Assembly: GCA_023382455.1 (NCBI GenBank)
Contig: JAHDVX010000004.1
Span: forward strand, 17,922-81,921
From: Flavobacteriales bacterium
GTDB taxonomy: Bacteria; Bacteroidota; Bacteroidia; Flavobacteriales_F; PHOS-HE28
DNA length: 64,000 bases
Direction of reading: 5' to 3'
Positions 31,660 to 40,140 of this stretch are shown one piece after another. Position numbers and translations under genes: made by a program. The notes beneath the pieces were generated by a model. The model made no database searches. It saw only the letters and a list, made by a program, of their open reading frames with translations, and was not told the DNA's origin. Within the stretch, counting starts at the first letter, position 1. Each line of letters opens with the position of its first letter.

Positions 31660-32217
31660 TCACTCGGGCAGCTTCAGCTTGTTGATCCGCACCAGCGGCC
31701 CGGGGCACATGTTGGTATGGCAGGCGGCGCAGGTGGCCACCAAGGTGTTGAACACCCCGGTGCGTTCCTTCGCCGGCACGGTGTAAAGCCGGTCCAGGTG
31801 GACCAGCCAGGCCTGCGCGTAGGGGTCGAAGGTCTTGTGGTCCACCATGTTGGGCGTGGGCTCCTGTTCACGGAGCTTGCGGAAGTGCTCGGGAAAGGGG
31901 AGAAGCCCACCACCAGCAACCAAGCGCACCCGCGTGGAATCGGTGAAGGCGGCCATCTGCCGCATCATCAGCGCCATCGGGCTGGTGGCCGGCGGTTCGC
32001 CCTTCACGATCCGCACTTCAGGCGCAGGTGGCGGCTCCGGCACCGGCGGAGCGGGTGATGTGTATACCGGCTCCGGATGCTTCTCCGCAATCGCGGCGGC
32101 CACCGCTGCGGTCGCCTCCGGCTGCCTGGACGAACAGGCGTGCATCAACACAAGCAGAAGGCCCAAGGCCGCCATGGCGAGGCCTCGTTCATGCATGGAT
32201 CGGCTGGGTTTGTTCAT
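31660..32217 (-). CDS. lipoprotein with a single CxxCH haem-binding motif
   Basis: This 185-aa protein begins with a hydrophobic segment ending in Cys28 (LMHAC), a plausible lipobox, followed by an Ala/Pro-rich linker and a globular C-terminal half. Near its end CAACH, the c-type haem attachment motif, occurs, followed by NMCPGP. Family identity is unknown. One CxxCH in a small periplasmic lipoprotein suggests a monohaem cytochrome or haem sensor, but no distal Met ligand can be assigned. ATG 32217 is used; the frame to 32376 overlaps the divergent rhomboid gene and is unlikely to be read. Confidence 0.68.
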   Translation of the reverse strand: MNKPSRSMHERGLAMAALGLLLVLMHACSSRQPEATAAVAAAIAEKHPEPVYTSPAPPVPEPPPAPEVRIVKGEPPATSPMALMMRQMAAFTDSTRVRLVAGGGLLPFPEHFRKLREQEPTPNMVDHKTFDPYAQAWLVHLDRLYTVPAKERTGVFNTLVATCAACHTNMCPGPLVRINKLKLPE

Positions 32218-32284
32218 CTTCGCCTGACAAGCTGGCCGGAAGTGATCGCGGCCCGAAGATCGTTCAGGATCGCCGAACATAAGC

Positions 32285-33025
32285 ATGCCGCTGCCACAGC
32301 CCATTGACCATGACCGCCGCCGGGTGCTTACCGCCCTGTTCCTGCCGGCCATTGGCGTGGGCCTGCTCTGGATCATCCTCGCCTTCGACCAGGTGTTCGA
32401 TCTGGACCTGGCCCGCTTCGGGATCTACCCGCGTACGTTGAAGGGACTGCGTGGCATCGCTTTCTCACCGTTGATCCACGGCGGCATGGAGCACCTCTTC
32501 AACAATAGCGTGCCCTTGCTGGTGTTGGGGTGGATGATGGTCTATTTCTACCCGAAGGCCAGCGGCCGGGTGCTTTGGGTGAGCTGGCTGGCCACTGGGC
32601 TCTGGGTGTGGGCCATGGGGCGCGAAAGCTTCCACATCGGGGCCAGCGGTATTGTTTATGCCTTGGCAGGCTTCGTTTTTTTCAGCGGGGTCATCCGCAG
32701 GCGGATCGCGCTCATGGCCGTGTCGCTCATCGTGGTGTTCCTCTACGGCAGCATGTGGTGGGGCGTGTTGCCCCTGGAGCCGGCGGTCAGTTGGGAAAGC
32801 CACCTCTTCGGGGGCGTGGTGGGCAGCCTGATGGCCTGGTTCTACCGGAAACTGCCACCCGCCCATGTGCCGCCGCCAAGGGTGGAAGAGGAGGATGAAG
32901 AGGAAAAAGAGGAGGAAGGACCGTCCGATGGCGATCCCGGCGATGAACACGTGCCACCGCCCGTGCCCCCCGCCGATCCGGACTTGCCGTTCTACGATCC
33001 TTCCCGGACCAGCAGCACATGGTGA
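32285..33025 (+). CDS. rhomboid-family intramembrane serine protease
   Basis: This 246-aa protein has about six membrane helices in the first 190 residues. The catalytic pair is Ser121 in HIGASGIVYA and His173 in SHLFGG; the L1-loop/oxyanion region HGGMEHLFNNS is also present. It would cleave membrane proteins within or next to their helices. The cytoplasmic tail, from about residue 195, is a striking Pro/Glu/Asp run (PPRVEEEDEEEKEEEGPS) that is unusual for the core family. It is divergent from the lipoprotein gene by 67 bp. An 8-bp hairpin overlaps its stop codon. Confidence 0.92.
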   Translation: MPLPQPIDHDRRRVLTALFLPAIGVGLLWIILAFDQVFDLDLARFGIYPRTLKGLRGIAFSPLIHGGMEHLFNNSVPLLVLGWMMVYFYPKASGRVLWVSWLATGLWVWAMGRESFHIGASGIVYALAGFVFFSGVIRRRIALMAVSLIVVFLYGSMWWGVLPLEPAVSWESHLFGGVVGSLMAWFYRKLPPAHVPPPRVEEEDEEEKEEEGPSDGDPGDEHVPPPVPPADPDLPFYDPSRTSSTW

Positions 33026-33039
33026 AGCATTGCTTCACC
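33021..33039 (+). terminator. hairpin at the rhomboid stop codon
   Basis: GGTGAAGC-ATT-GCTTCACC is a perfect 8-bp stem with a 3-base loop that includes the TGA stop. No clear T-run follows, so termination strength is uncertain. It separates the convergent rhomboid and GH92 genes. Confidence 0.4.
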
Positions 33040-33073
33040 GGTCAATACTTCATGCCCCGGTCTTCTTGTCGCC

Positions 33074-36010
33074 TCACTCCTCGCACTCGATCAGCAATTC
33101 GTCCAGGAACATCCACGTGGTGTCACCCGCGCCGTAGTGCCAAGGCGGGCAGGGGCCTGCGTTCTTCGCGATCAGCTTGATGTAGCGGGCCTGCTTGTTC
33201 AGCGCGTCCGTCATCATTTCCTGGTGCAGCGTGCCATCCGCGTTACGCGGCACGGTGTTGGCCACGGTGGCGCTGCTCCAGGTACGGCCGTTGGTGCTCC
33301 ATGCAAACTGCACTTCCGCAGGGAACCAGATCCATGAGCGCTCGTCCTGCAGCGCGCTCAGGCCAAGGCGCTTCACGGTCTTCACGCTGCCCAGGTCCAC
33401 TGTGGCGGTCACATCCGTGCCCCGGTAACCCTGCCAGCCGCCGGTGCGCCAGTCGTGCGCCCCGCGGATACCGTCGATCAGCGCCATTTCGCCCGCTGCC
33501 GCGTATTGCGACGACCATTCACTATCCACCCGGATGGTGCGTTCGGGGTCGATCAATGTGTAGCGGGCAGTGATCACGTGGCCGGTCTCGCGGGCGTCGG
33601 CCGCCATGGCTTTCACCGTGGTGGTGCTGCTGATGGTGAACGGCGCCGTGTAGCGCACGCTGTTGCGCGTGGGCGTGCTGCCGTCCAGCGTGTAGAAGAT
33701 GGCATCCGTGGGGCGAAGCGTGCCCAGGGTGATCTGCATCGGGGTGGTGAAGGCGGGTGCCGAGGCGGTGATCACCGGTGAAGAAGGCGGGTAGTGGGCT
33801 TCAGCATCATCCATGCCGGGCGCCGGTTTGTATGCCTGCAACGGCGGAACCTCCCTGTCGTTAGGGCGCCACATCGGCGTGAGCTCGATCTGCAGGTCCA
33901 TGCCGTTCATGAGCGCGGTATACGGCAGGTTCCCCAAGCGGCCGCGCTGGCCGTTGAGCGCGGTGGAGCGGATGAGCCGCGCACCTTCGAGGATCCCGGT
34001 GCAGCGCACGTTCACTTTTTTACCGTCGGGCAAATGGATCCGGTAACTGTGGAACAGCGGCGCCTGCAGCTCGAACTCCGGATCGCCCGGCGCGATCTGG
34101 TACAGGCCCAGGGCACTGAGCACGTACCATGCGCTCATCTGTCCGCAGTCCTCGTTGCCGATCAGGCCGTCCGGCGTGTCGTGGTAGAACTCCGCCAGGA
34201 TACGGTCCACCGTTTGCTTCGCCTTGTCCGGCCTGCCGAGCCGGCCATACATCCAGGCCATGGCGTGGCTGGGCTCATTGCCGTGGGCATACTGGCCGAT
34301 CAAGCCGCTGATGTCGCTCTGGTCGCGGCCGGTGGTCTTGGAGCTCGCGCTGAAGAGCTCATCGAGCCGCTGCTCCAGTCCGCCATGGCCCGCTTCGCGC
34401 AAGGCGCGGTCAAGCCCCTCCACGTCCTGCGGCACGAAGGCCGAATAGTGCCAGCCGTTGGCCTCGGTGTAGTCGAAGTTCACCTCGTAGGGGTCGAACG
34501 GCGATTTGAAGCCCCCGTTGTACCGCCCGCGGAAAAAGCCGGTCTCCCGGTCGAACACATTGCGCCAGTTCGCGGCGCGGTTGAAGAAGGCGGAGGCCAG
34601 GCTGTCCTTGCCCATGGCCTGCGCCATCCGGGCGATGCACCAGTCGTCGTAGGCGTATTCCAGCGTACGGCTCACGCTTTCGCCCTGGTCCTCACTGCTG
34701 ATGTAGCCCTGGGAGCGGTAGGCCATCAGACCCGGCTCATCGCGCATGGCGCTGGCCACCATGGCCTTGAGCGCCAGCTCCGCATCGAAGCCGCGGATGC
34801 CTTTGATGTAAGCGTCGGCGATCGCGCTCACACTGTGGTAGCCGATCATGCAGTCCGTCTCGTTGCCCCATAGTTCCCACACCGGCAGCCGCCCGCCCTG
34901 CTGGTATTGAAGCAGGAAGGTGTTGATGAAGTCGTTGGTGCGGTCCGGCTCCAGGATGGTGAACAGCGGATGCTCCGATCGGAAGGTGTCCCACAGGCTG
35001 AACACGGTGTAGACATCGTGCTTGGCGCTATGCACCTTGCCGTCGTGGCCGCGGTACTTGCCGTCCACATCGTTGAAGAGGTAGGGCACCAGCAGGCAGT
35101 GGTACAGCGCCGTGTAGAAGATGCGTTGCTGCTCCGGCGTTCCTCCGAGCACCTCGATGCGGCCCAGCTCCTTGTTCCAGGCTTCCTCGGCCTGCAGCCG
35201 CACCGCGTCGAAATCCCAGCCCGGCACCTCGGCCTCCAGGTTCTTGCGCGCTCCTTCCACGCTCACGGCACTGATGCCCACCTTCACCACCACATCCGCA
35301 CTGTCGGAAGGCAGGATGATCACGGCCTTGGTGCTGTCGGATAGGCCCGGGTCCATCAGCACCTTGTCGCGGTTGATATGGATGCAGAAGAAGAGGCGCT
35401 GGTCGCGGGCCCAGGAGCTGCTGCGCCGCTCGCCGCAGATCTCGTTCGGGCCGGTTTGCCGGATGGAGCTGGCCAGCAGTTTGTCGCGGTGGCGCAGGTC
35501 CAGCACGATGGAGCGTTCATCGGCCTTGGCGAAGCGGTAGCGTTGCACCCCGACGCGTTTGGTGGCGGTGAGCTCCACGTCCACATTCGGGTCATTGAGA
35601 TGAACGCGGTAGTAGCCAGCGTGGGCAGCTTCGCGTTTGTGCGAGAACCGGGAGCGGTATTCCTTCGGCTCGGTGGTGCGTCCGCCGCTGAGCGGCATGA
35701 GCAGCACATCGCAGAGGTCCGAAACGCCGGTGCCGCTCAGGTGGGTTTGGCTGAACCCGTAGATCAGGCTGTCGCTGTAGTGGTAGCCGCCGCAGCCGTC
35801 CCATTCCTGCGGATCGGTGCGGGTGTCGGGGCTGAGCTGCACCATGCCGAACGGCACGCATGGCCCGGGGAAGGTATGCCCGTGTCCGCCGGTGCCCACG
35901 AATGGGTTCACCAGCTCCGTGGCATAGTTGGCGGCCCAGGTGGTGGTGTCCTGCGCCACAAGCGCCAAGGGAAGGGGCAGCAGCAACAGCGTAAGGCATC
36001 GGAGGTCCAT
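33074..36010 (-). CDS. GH92-family alpha-mannosidase-like glycoside hydrolase with C-terminal F5/8-type domain
   Basis: This 978-aa secreted enzyme has a signal peptide (to LVAQ, residue 20) and a full GH92 core: NPFVGTGGHGHTFPGP near the N-terminus, LSGTGVSD, SLWDTFRSEHPL, GNEPSHAMAWMY and GLIGNEDCGQMSAWY. GH92 enzymes are Ca-dependent exo-alpha-mannosidases acting on N-glycans and yeast mannan. After about residue 750 come a chitobiase-type C-terminal Ig-like domain (IFYTLDGSTPTRNS) and a discoidin-like carbohydrate-binding domain. It lacks a T9SS sorting domain, so it may stay periplasmic. No SusC/SusD pair is nearby. A TAATTTCG box lies 4 bp upstream. Confidence 0.95.
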   Translation of the reverse strand: MDLRCLTLLLLPLPLALVAQDTTTWAANYATELVNPFVGTGGHGHTFPGPCVPFGMVQLSPDTRTDPQEWDGCGGYHYSDSLIYGFSQTHLSGTGVSDLCDVLLMPLSGGRTTEPKEYRSRFSHKREAAHAGYYRVHLNDPNVDVELTATKRVGVQRYRFAKADERSIVLDLRHRDKLLASSIRQTGPNEICGERRSSSWARDQRLFFCIHINRDKVLMDPGLSDSTKAVIILPSDSADVVVKVGISAVSVEGARKNLEAEVPGWDFDAVRLQAEEAWNKELGRIEVLGGTPEQQRIFYTALYHCLLVPYLFNDVDGKYRGHDGKVHSAKHDVYTVFSLWDTFRSEHPLFTILEPDRTNDFINTFLLQYQQGGRLPVWELWGNETDCMIGYHSVSAIADAYIKGIRGFDAELALKAMVASAMRDEPGLMAYRSQGYISSEDQGESVSRTLEYAYDDWCIARMAQAMGKDSLASAFFNRAANWRNVFDRETGFFRGRYNGGFKSPFDPYEVNFDYTEANGWHYSAFVPQDVEGLDRALREAGHGGLEQRLDELFSASSKTTGRDQSDISGLIGQYAHGNEPSHAMAWMYGRLGRPDKAKQTVDRILAEFYHDTPDGLIGNEDCGQMSAWYVLSALGLYQIAPGDPEFELQAPLFHSYRIHLPDGKKVNVRCTGILEGARLIRSTALNGQRGRLGNLPYTALMNGMDLQIELTPMWRPNDREVPPLQAYKPAPGMDDAEAHYPPSSPVITASAPAFTTPMQITLGTLRPTDAIFYTLDGSTPTRNSVRYTAPFTISSTTTVKAMAADARETGHVITARYTLIDPERTIRVDSEWSSQYAAAGEMALIDGIRGAHDWRTGGWQGYRGTDVTATVDLGSVKTVKRLGLSALQDERSWIWFPAEVQFAWSTNGRTWSSATVANTVPRNADGTLHQEMMTDALNKQARYIKLIAKNAGPCPPWHYGAGDTTWMFLDELLIECEE

Positions 36011-36014
36011 GGGC

Positions 36015-36022
36015 CGAAATTA
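36015..36022 (-). promoter_or_regulatory. -7-like box TAATTTCG of GH92, 4 bp from the start
   Basis: Seven of eight positions match TAnnTTTG; gap GGCC-type (GCCC) to the ATG at 36010. Confidence 0.5.
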
Positions 36023-36110
36023 GGGCTTGGTGTTCGCGTGGGCCGGGCGCGGGTTGCACCGCCCTCGCCGGTCCGTTCATGCCGTCATCGCAAGGCCGTG
36101 TCAGCCCCGT

Positions 36111-36215
36111 CGTCATCGCGAGACCTTTTCGGCCGAAGTGATCTTCAATTTCCTCGCCGGGCCCCAATGGACGATCGCTTCCCAACTGTCGAATGCACAT
36201 CCGCTCGCGATGACG
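36111..36215. repeat. intergenic repeat with 12-bp perfect inverted arms (GTCATCGCGAG type)
   Basis: CGTCATCGCGAG at 36111-36122 is exactly complementary to CTCGCGATGACG at 36204-36215, with a related half-copy CCGTCATCGCAAGG at 36082-36095. This type of palindromic repeat is widespread between genes of environmental bacteria. It fills the gap between GH92 and the M1 peptidase. Confidence 0.65.
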
Positions 36216-36252
36216 GAGGGCAGTAGCTGAATGCACACTCACCAATTCCCCG

Positions 36253-36260
36253 TAGTTTCG
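36253..36260 (+). promoter_or_regulatory. -7-like box TAGTTTCG of the M1 peptidase
   Basis: Seven of eight positions match TAnnTTTG. It lies downstream of the first ATG of the frame (36231) and 21 bp upstream of ATG 36282, which supports the latter start. Confidence 0.45.
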
Positions 36261-36281
36261 ATCCCCCCGACCTCTTCACGC

Positions 36282-38726
36282 ATGCCCCTGTCCACCCGCA
36301 CCCTGGTTCTGTCCTTCATCCTGCTCGGATCCCACGCCGTTTCAGCGCAACCCTACCAGTTCGGTTGCCACTACTTCCGTACCCATCCCGGCACGGCGCC
36401 GGTGCCCACGGCTGAGCAGCGGGAGCTGATCGACGATATCATCGCGCGCAGCGATACCTTCAACATCCTTCACTACGACATCGCCATCGACGTCACCGAC
36501 TACACGGGGCAGCAGCTGAAAGCCGCCACCACGGTGACCTACACGCCGCTGATGGCGGGCCAGGACTTCATCCGATTCGAGCTCATGGGGCTGGAGGTGG
36601 ATTCGGTGACCTCGCCGCAAGGCCTGCTGGCCTTTGCGCACGACGGACAGACCCTGCGGGTGGACTTCGCCGCGCCGCCGGCCATGGGCGATACCGGGGC
36701 GCTCACCGTGCATTACCACGGCCACCCGGAGCGCGACCCGGAGTGGGGCGGCTTCTACTTCGAGAGCGGCTACATCTACAACCTGGGCATCGGCCTCAGC
36801 AGCATTCCGCCCAACTTCGGCAAGGTGTGGTACCCGTGCTTCGACTCCTTCGTGGAGCGGGCCACGTACACCTACCACGTGAAGAGCGCGGGCACCTTCC
36901 GCGCCCATTGCCAAGGCGACTTCCTGGGGGAAACGGCCCTGGGCGGCGACACCGTGGTGCGCACATTCACCATGGACCAGGACATCCCCACGCACCTCTC
37001 GGCCATCGCCGTGGCGGACTACCGGGACAGCAACCTGGTGCACACCGGCGCGTACGGCGACATCCCCGTGCGCCTCACGGCCAAGCCCTCCAAGCTCAAC
37101 GCCATGGTGGACAAGTTCGCCGACATCGGCGGGGCCATCGACGCCCTCGAGTTCTGGTACGGCCCCTACGGCTGGCAGCGCGTGGGCTACGTGCTCACCA
37201 CCGACGGCGCGCTGGAGATCCCCACCAACATCGCCTACCCGGACTTCATGACCTCGCAGGGGCTCTTCGAGAACCGGGGCCTCTTCTCCCACGAACTGGG
37301 CCACCATTGGTGGGGTGACATGGTGACGCCGCTCACCCAGCAGGACATGTGGCTGAAGGAAGGGCCGGCGGAGTACAGCGGGCACCTGGTGGAGGAATGG
37401 CTCTTCGGGGAGGAGGTCTTCCAGAACGTGGTGCGGGACAACCACTACTACGTGCTGCGGCAGGCCCACGTGCAGGACGGCGGCTTCCAGCCCCTCTCGC
37501 CCATGCCCGACCCGTACATCTACGGGCTCACCACCTACTACAAGGGCGCCTCGGTGATGCACAACCTGCGGGGCTACTTGGGCGACACGCTGTTCCGCCA
37601 GGGCATGCAAGACGTGCAGGTGCAGCACGCCTACGGCAACCTGGACGCGGCGGGTTTCCGCGATGCGCTGGAAGCCAGTACGGGATACGACCTGGACCCG
37701 TTCTTCGACGGGCAGGTGTTCGCCCCCGGCTTCTCGGTGTTCGTGGTGCAGTCACTGGCGGCACAGCCTTCCGGCGGAAGCTGGGCGGTGGACCTCGTGG
37801 TGAAGCAGAAGCTGCGCGGAACGGACGTTTTCCATGAGGCGGTGCCGCTGGATATCACCTTGGTGGGGGCCGACGGGCAACGCCAGGAGTACCGCGAGCC
37901 GGTGGGCGGCGAGTACACGGCACTGGCCCTCAACTGCGCCTTCGAGCCGGTGAGCGCCATACTGAACGGGCACGGCAAGTTGAACCAGGCGCGCACGGAC
38001 ATTGAGCGCACGCTGTTGCCGGGCGTAGCGCTGTCGGGGTCCCAGCCGCGGGTGGACTTCCGCCTCACGGTGGAGGAACTGGCCGACACGGCCACGGTGC
38101 GCATCGAGCACATCTGGGCAGCGCCGGAGGCCGACATGCTCGGGGCGGGTGTAAGCGAGATCTCCGGCACGCACTACTGGATCGTGGACGGGCTGTGGCC
38201 CGCAGGCACGCTGCTCAGCGGACGGGTGAGCTACGCGGCCCAGCCCACTTACTCGCTGGACCACGACATGCTGGGCACGGACGAGTCGGGCGTGATGCTG
38301 CTCTACCGCGCGAACGCGTTGCAGCCGTGGGAGGTTTACGCGCATCAGACGGTGAACGCGAACATCCTGACCAACGGCACGGGCTACATCGACATCGACA
38401 CGCTGCTGCAAGGGCAGTATGCCTTCGGCAAGGGCGTGTTCACGGGCATCGCGGCGATGGCTCCCTTGCCTACGGGGCTGCAGGTGCAGCCGGTGCCGGC
38501 CAAGGATCGGCTCACGGTGCACGGCCTGGCAGGCGTGGCCGGCCCGGTGCGGCTGGCCGTTTTCGATGCGCGCGGCGCGCAGGTGCTGGAACGGTCGCTG
38601 GTGCCTGCTGTGGATGGCCGTGCGGAGCTGGACGTATCGGCGCTGGTGCCTGGGACGTACGTGCTTCGGGCCACGGCGGCCGGTGGCGCACCGGCAGGCC
38701 GTGCCTTCTTCCTGGTGGCCCGGTAG
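36282..38726 (+). CDS. secreted M1-family zinc metallopeptidase with T9SS sorting domain
   Basis: This 814-aa aminopeptidase-like protein has a signal peptide (to about VSAQ, residue 22), an N-terminal M1 beta domain, the catalytic domain and a C-terminal sorting domain (VPAKDRLTVHG, VSALVPGTYVLRAT). Zinc ligands are His337 and His341 in HELGH and Glu360, spaced HExxH-x18-E as in M1. The exopeptidase motif, usually GAMEN, reads GALEI here (309-313). A tyrosine in TTYYKGASVMH fits the transition-state residue. It would degrade peptides on or outside the cell. The gene converges on xerD with 8 bp between. Confidence 0.93.
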   Translation: MPLSTRTLVLSFILLGSHAVSAQPYQFGCHYFRTHPGTAPVPTAEQRELIDDIIARSDTFNILHYDIAIDVTDYTGQQLKAATTVTYTPLMAGQDFIRFELMGLEVDSVTSPQGLLAFAHDGQTLRVDFAAPPAMGDTGALTVHYHGHPERDPEWGGFYFESGYIYNLGIGLSSIPPNFGKVWYPCFDSFVERATYTYHVKSAGTFRAHCQGDFLGETALGGDTVVRTFTMDQDIPTHLSAIAVADYRDSNLVHTGAYGDIPVRLTAKPSKLNAMVDKFADIGGAIDALEFWYGPYGWQRVGYVLTTDGALEIPTNIAYPDFMTSQGLFENRGLFSHELGHHWWGDMVTPLTQQDMWLKEGPAEYSGHLVEEWLFGEEVFQNVVRDNHYYVLRQAHVQDGGFQPLSPMPDPYIYGLTTYYKGASVMHNLRGYLGDTLFRQGMQDVQVQHAYGNLDAAGFRDALEASTGYDLDPFFDGQVFAPGFSVFVVQSLAAQPSGGSWAVDLVVKQKLRGTDVFHEAVPLDITLVGADGQRQEYREPVGGEYTALALNCAFEPVSAILNGHGKLNQARTDIERTLLPGVALSGSQPRVDFRLTVEELADTATVRIEHIWAAPEADMLGAGVSEISGTHYWIVDGLWPAGTLLSGRVSYAAQPTYSLDHDMLGTDESGVMLLYRANALQPWEVYAHQTVNANILTNGTGYIDIDTLLQGQYAFGKGVFTGIAAMAPLPTGLQVQPVPAKDRLTVHGLAGVAGPVRLAVFDARGAQVLERSLVPAVDGRAELDVSALVPGTYVLRATAAGGAPAGRAFFLVAR

Positions 38727-38734
38727 GCGGCCGC

Positions 38735-39649
38735 TCACCCTCGGCCGGCCTTGGCCCTGGGGTGGAAGCGCATGATGTTGCTGCGCAGGTACTCGCGGTC
38801 CAGGTGGGTGTAGATCTCCGTGGTGGTGATGCTGGCGTGGCCGAGCATCTCCTGCACGGCGCGCAGGTCGGCGCCGCCCTCCACCAGGTGGGTGGCGAAC
38901 GAGTGGCGGAAGGTGTGCGGGCTGATCGATTTGCGGATGCCCGCCTTGGCGGCCAGGTCCTTCACCAGCTTGAACACCCACACGCGGGAAAGTGCCGCAC
39001 CGCGGGCGTTGAGGAAAAGAATGTCCTCGGCGTCGGGCTGAACAGGCAGGTGCAGGCGCTCATGGCTGCGCCACACCTCGATGCGCCCAATGGCCTGCGG
39101 CCCGATGGGCACCAGGCGCTCCTTGTCGCCCTTGCCCATCACGCGGATGAAGCCTTCGCCCAGGTGCAGGCGGCTGATGCGAAGACCGCACAGCTCGCTT
39201 ACGCGCAGCCCGCAGCTGTAGAGGGTTTCCAAGATGGCCTGGTCGCGGTGGGCCAGGGGCCTGGAGAGGTCGATGGCGGCGATCATGGCATCGATCTCCT
39301 CCAGGTGGAGGAAGTCCGGCAGATGCCTGCCGGTGCGCGGGCTTTCGAGCAGCTCGGTGGGGTCCTGGTCCAGGCGGCGCTCCCTGCGCAGCTGCTTGTA
39401 GAAGCCGCGGATGGCGCTGGTGAGGCGGGCCTGGCTGGTGGCCTTCAGGCCGCGCTTGGCCTGATCGGTCACGAAGGCTTGAAGGTCCTCCAGCTGCAGG
39501 GCTTCCGGCAGCAGGGGCGGTGTGTGGCCCTCGGCGAAGTTGCGCAGTTTGGCCAGGTCGCGCAGGTAGGCGGCCACGGTGCGTTCGCTCAGGCCGCGCT
39601 CCAGGCGGAGGTGCACCCGGAAGTCGGTGAGGGCCTGCTTCCATGCCAT
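38735..39649 (-). CDS. xerD: tyrosine recombinase XerD
   Basis: This 304-aa recombinase has the SAM-like N-terminal domain (FRVHLRLERGLSERTVAAYLRDL) and the catalytic domain with the Arg in CGLRVSEL, HTFRHSFATHL (HxxR), LGHASI and the nucleophilic Tyr in EIYTHLD. Length and motifs fit the housekeeping XerC/XerD pair that resolves chromosome dimers at dif. The chromosomal setting, next to aroQ and without phage genes, supports this over a mobile integrase. The start is ATG 39649 (MAWKQ), 4 bp after a GATCTTTG box; an upstream reading overlaps the divergent aroQ promoter. Confidence 0.94.
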   Translation of the reverse strand: MAWKQALTDFRVHLRLERGLSERTVAAYLRDLAKLRNFAEGHTPPLLPEALQLEDLQAFVTDQAKRGLKATSQARLTSAIRGFYKQLRRERRLDQDPTELLESPRTGRHLPDFLHLEEIDAMIAAIDLSRPLAHRDQAILETLYSCGLRVSELCGLRISRLHLGEGFIRVMGKGDKERLVPIGPQAIGRIEVWRSHERLHLPVQPDAEDILFLNARGAALSRVWVFKLVKDLAAKAGIRKSISPHTFRHSFATHLVEGGADLRAVQEMLGHASITTTEIYTHLDREYLRSNIMRFHPRAKAGRG

Positions 39650-39653
39650 GGGG

Positions 39654-39661
39654 CAAAGATC
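39654..39661 (-). promoter_or_regulatory. -7-like box GATCTTTG of xerD, 4 bp from the start
   Basis: Seven of eight positions match TAnnTTTG; the gap is CCCC. The box shares a 65-bp divergent region with the aroQ box CACTTTTG at 39698-39705. Confidence 0.45.
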
Positions 39662-39714
39662 TTGCGCGGGCCAGTGCCTCCAACGCGGGGGAATCGCCAC
39701 TTTTGCGCAACGCC

Positions 39715-40140
39715 ATGCACATCCGCATCATCAACGGCCCCAACTTGGACCGGTTGGGCGAGCGCGAGCCGGAGCACTACGGCACGGAGCCTTTTCCGGC
39801 GTTCCTGGAACGCTTGCAAGCCGCGTACCCGGCGCACCGGATCAGCCTGTTCCAGAGCAACCACGAGGGGGAGCTGATCGAGGCGCTGCGCGCGGCGGAC
39901 GGCCCGGACAGCGGGGTGGTGCTGAACGCGGGGGGCTACACGCACACGAGCGTGGCCATCCGCGATGCGCTGGCGCTGATGCGTGCGCCGGTGGTGGAAG
40001 TGCACGTGAGCAACGTGCTGGCACGCGAGGAGTTCCGGCACCGCTCGCTTACGGCGGTGCACTGCGTGGGGGTGATCTCGGGCTTCGGGCTGGAGGGTTA
40101 CCGCCTGGCGGTGGATCATCTGGTGCGTCGCGCCGGCTGA
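39715..40140 (+). CDS. aroQ: 3-dehydroquinate dehydratase, type II
   Basis: This 141-aa enzyme converts 3-dehydroquinate to 3-dehydroshikimate in the shikimate pathway. All type II signatures are there: IINGPNLDRLGEREPEHYG with the catalytic lid Arg and Tyr, FQSNHEGELI, NAGGYTHTSVAIRDAL and VEVHVSNVLAREEFRHRS with the catalytic His. ATG 39715 is chosen; upstream codons lack similarity. A CACTTTTG box lies 9 bp upstream. Its last 25 bp overlap the 3' end of the convergent glycosyltransferase gene. Chorismate synthase, a later step, is encoded 8 kb downstream. Confidence 0.97.
   Translation: MHIRIINGPNLDRLGEREPEHYGTEPFPAFLERLQAAYPAHRISLFQSNHEGELIEALRAADGPDSGVVLNAGGYTHTSVAIRDALALMRAPVVEVHVSNVLAREEFRHRSLTAVHCVGVISGFGLEGYRLAVDHLVRRAG

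Noticed and set aside
38735-39649. Tyrosine recombinase as integrase of a mobile element
   Set aside because: Length, motifs and housekeeping neighbours fit chromosomal XerD; there is no tRNA, phage or attachment repeat beside it.
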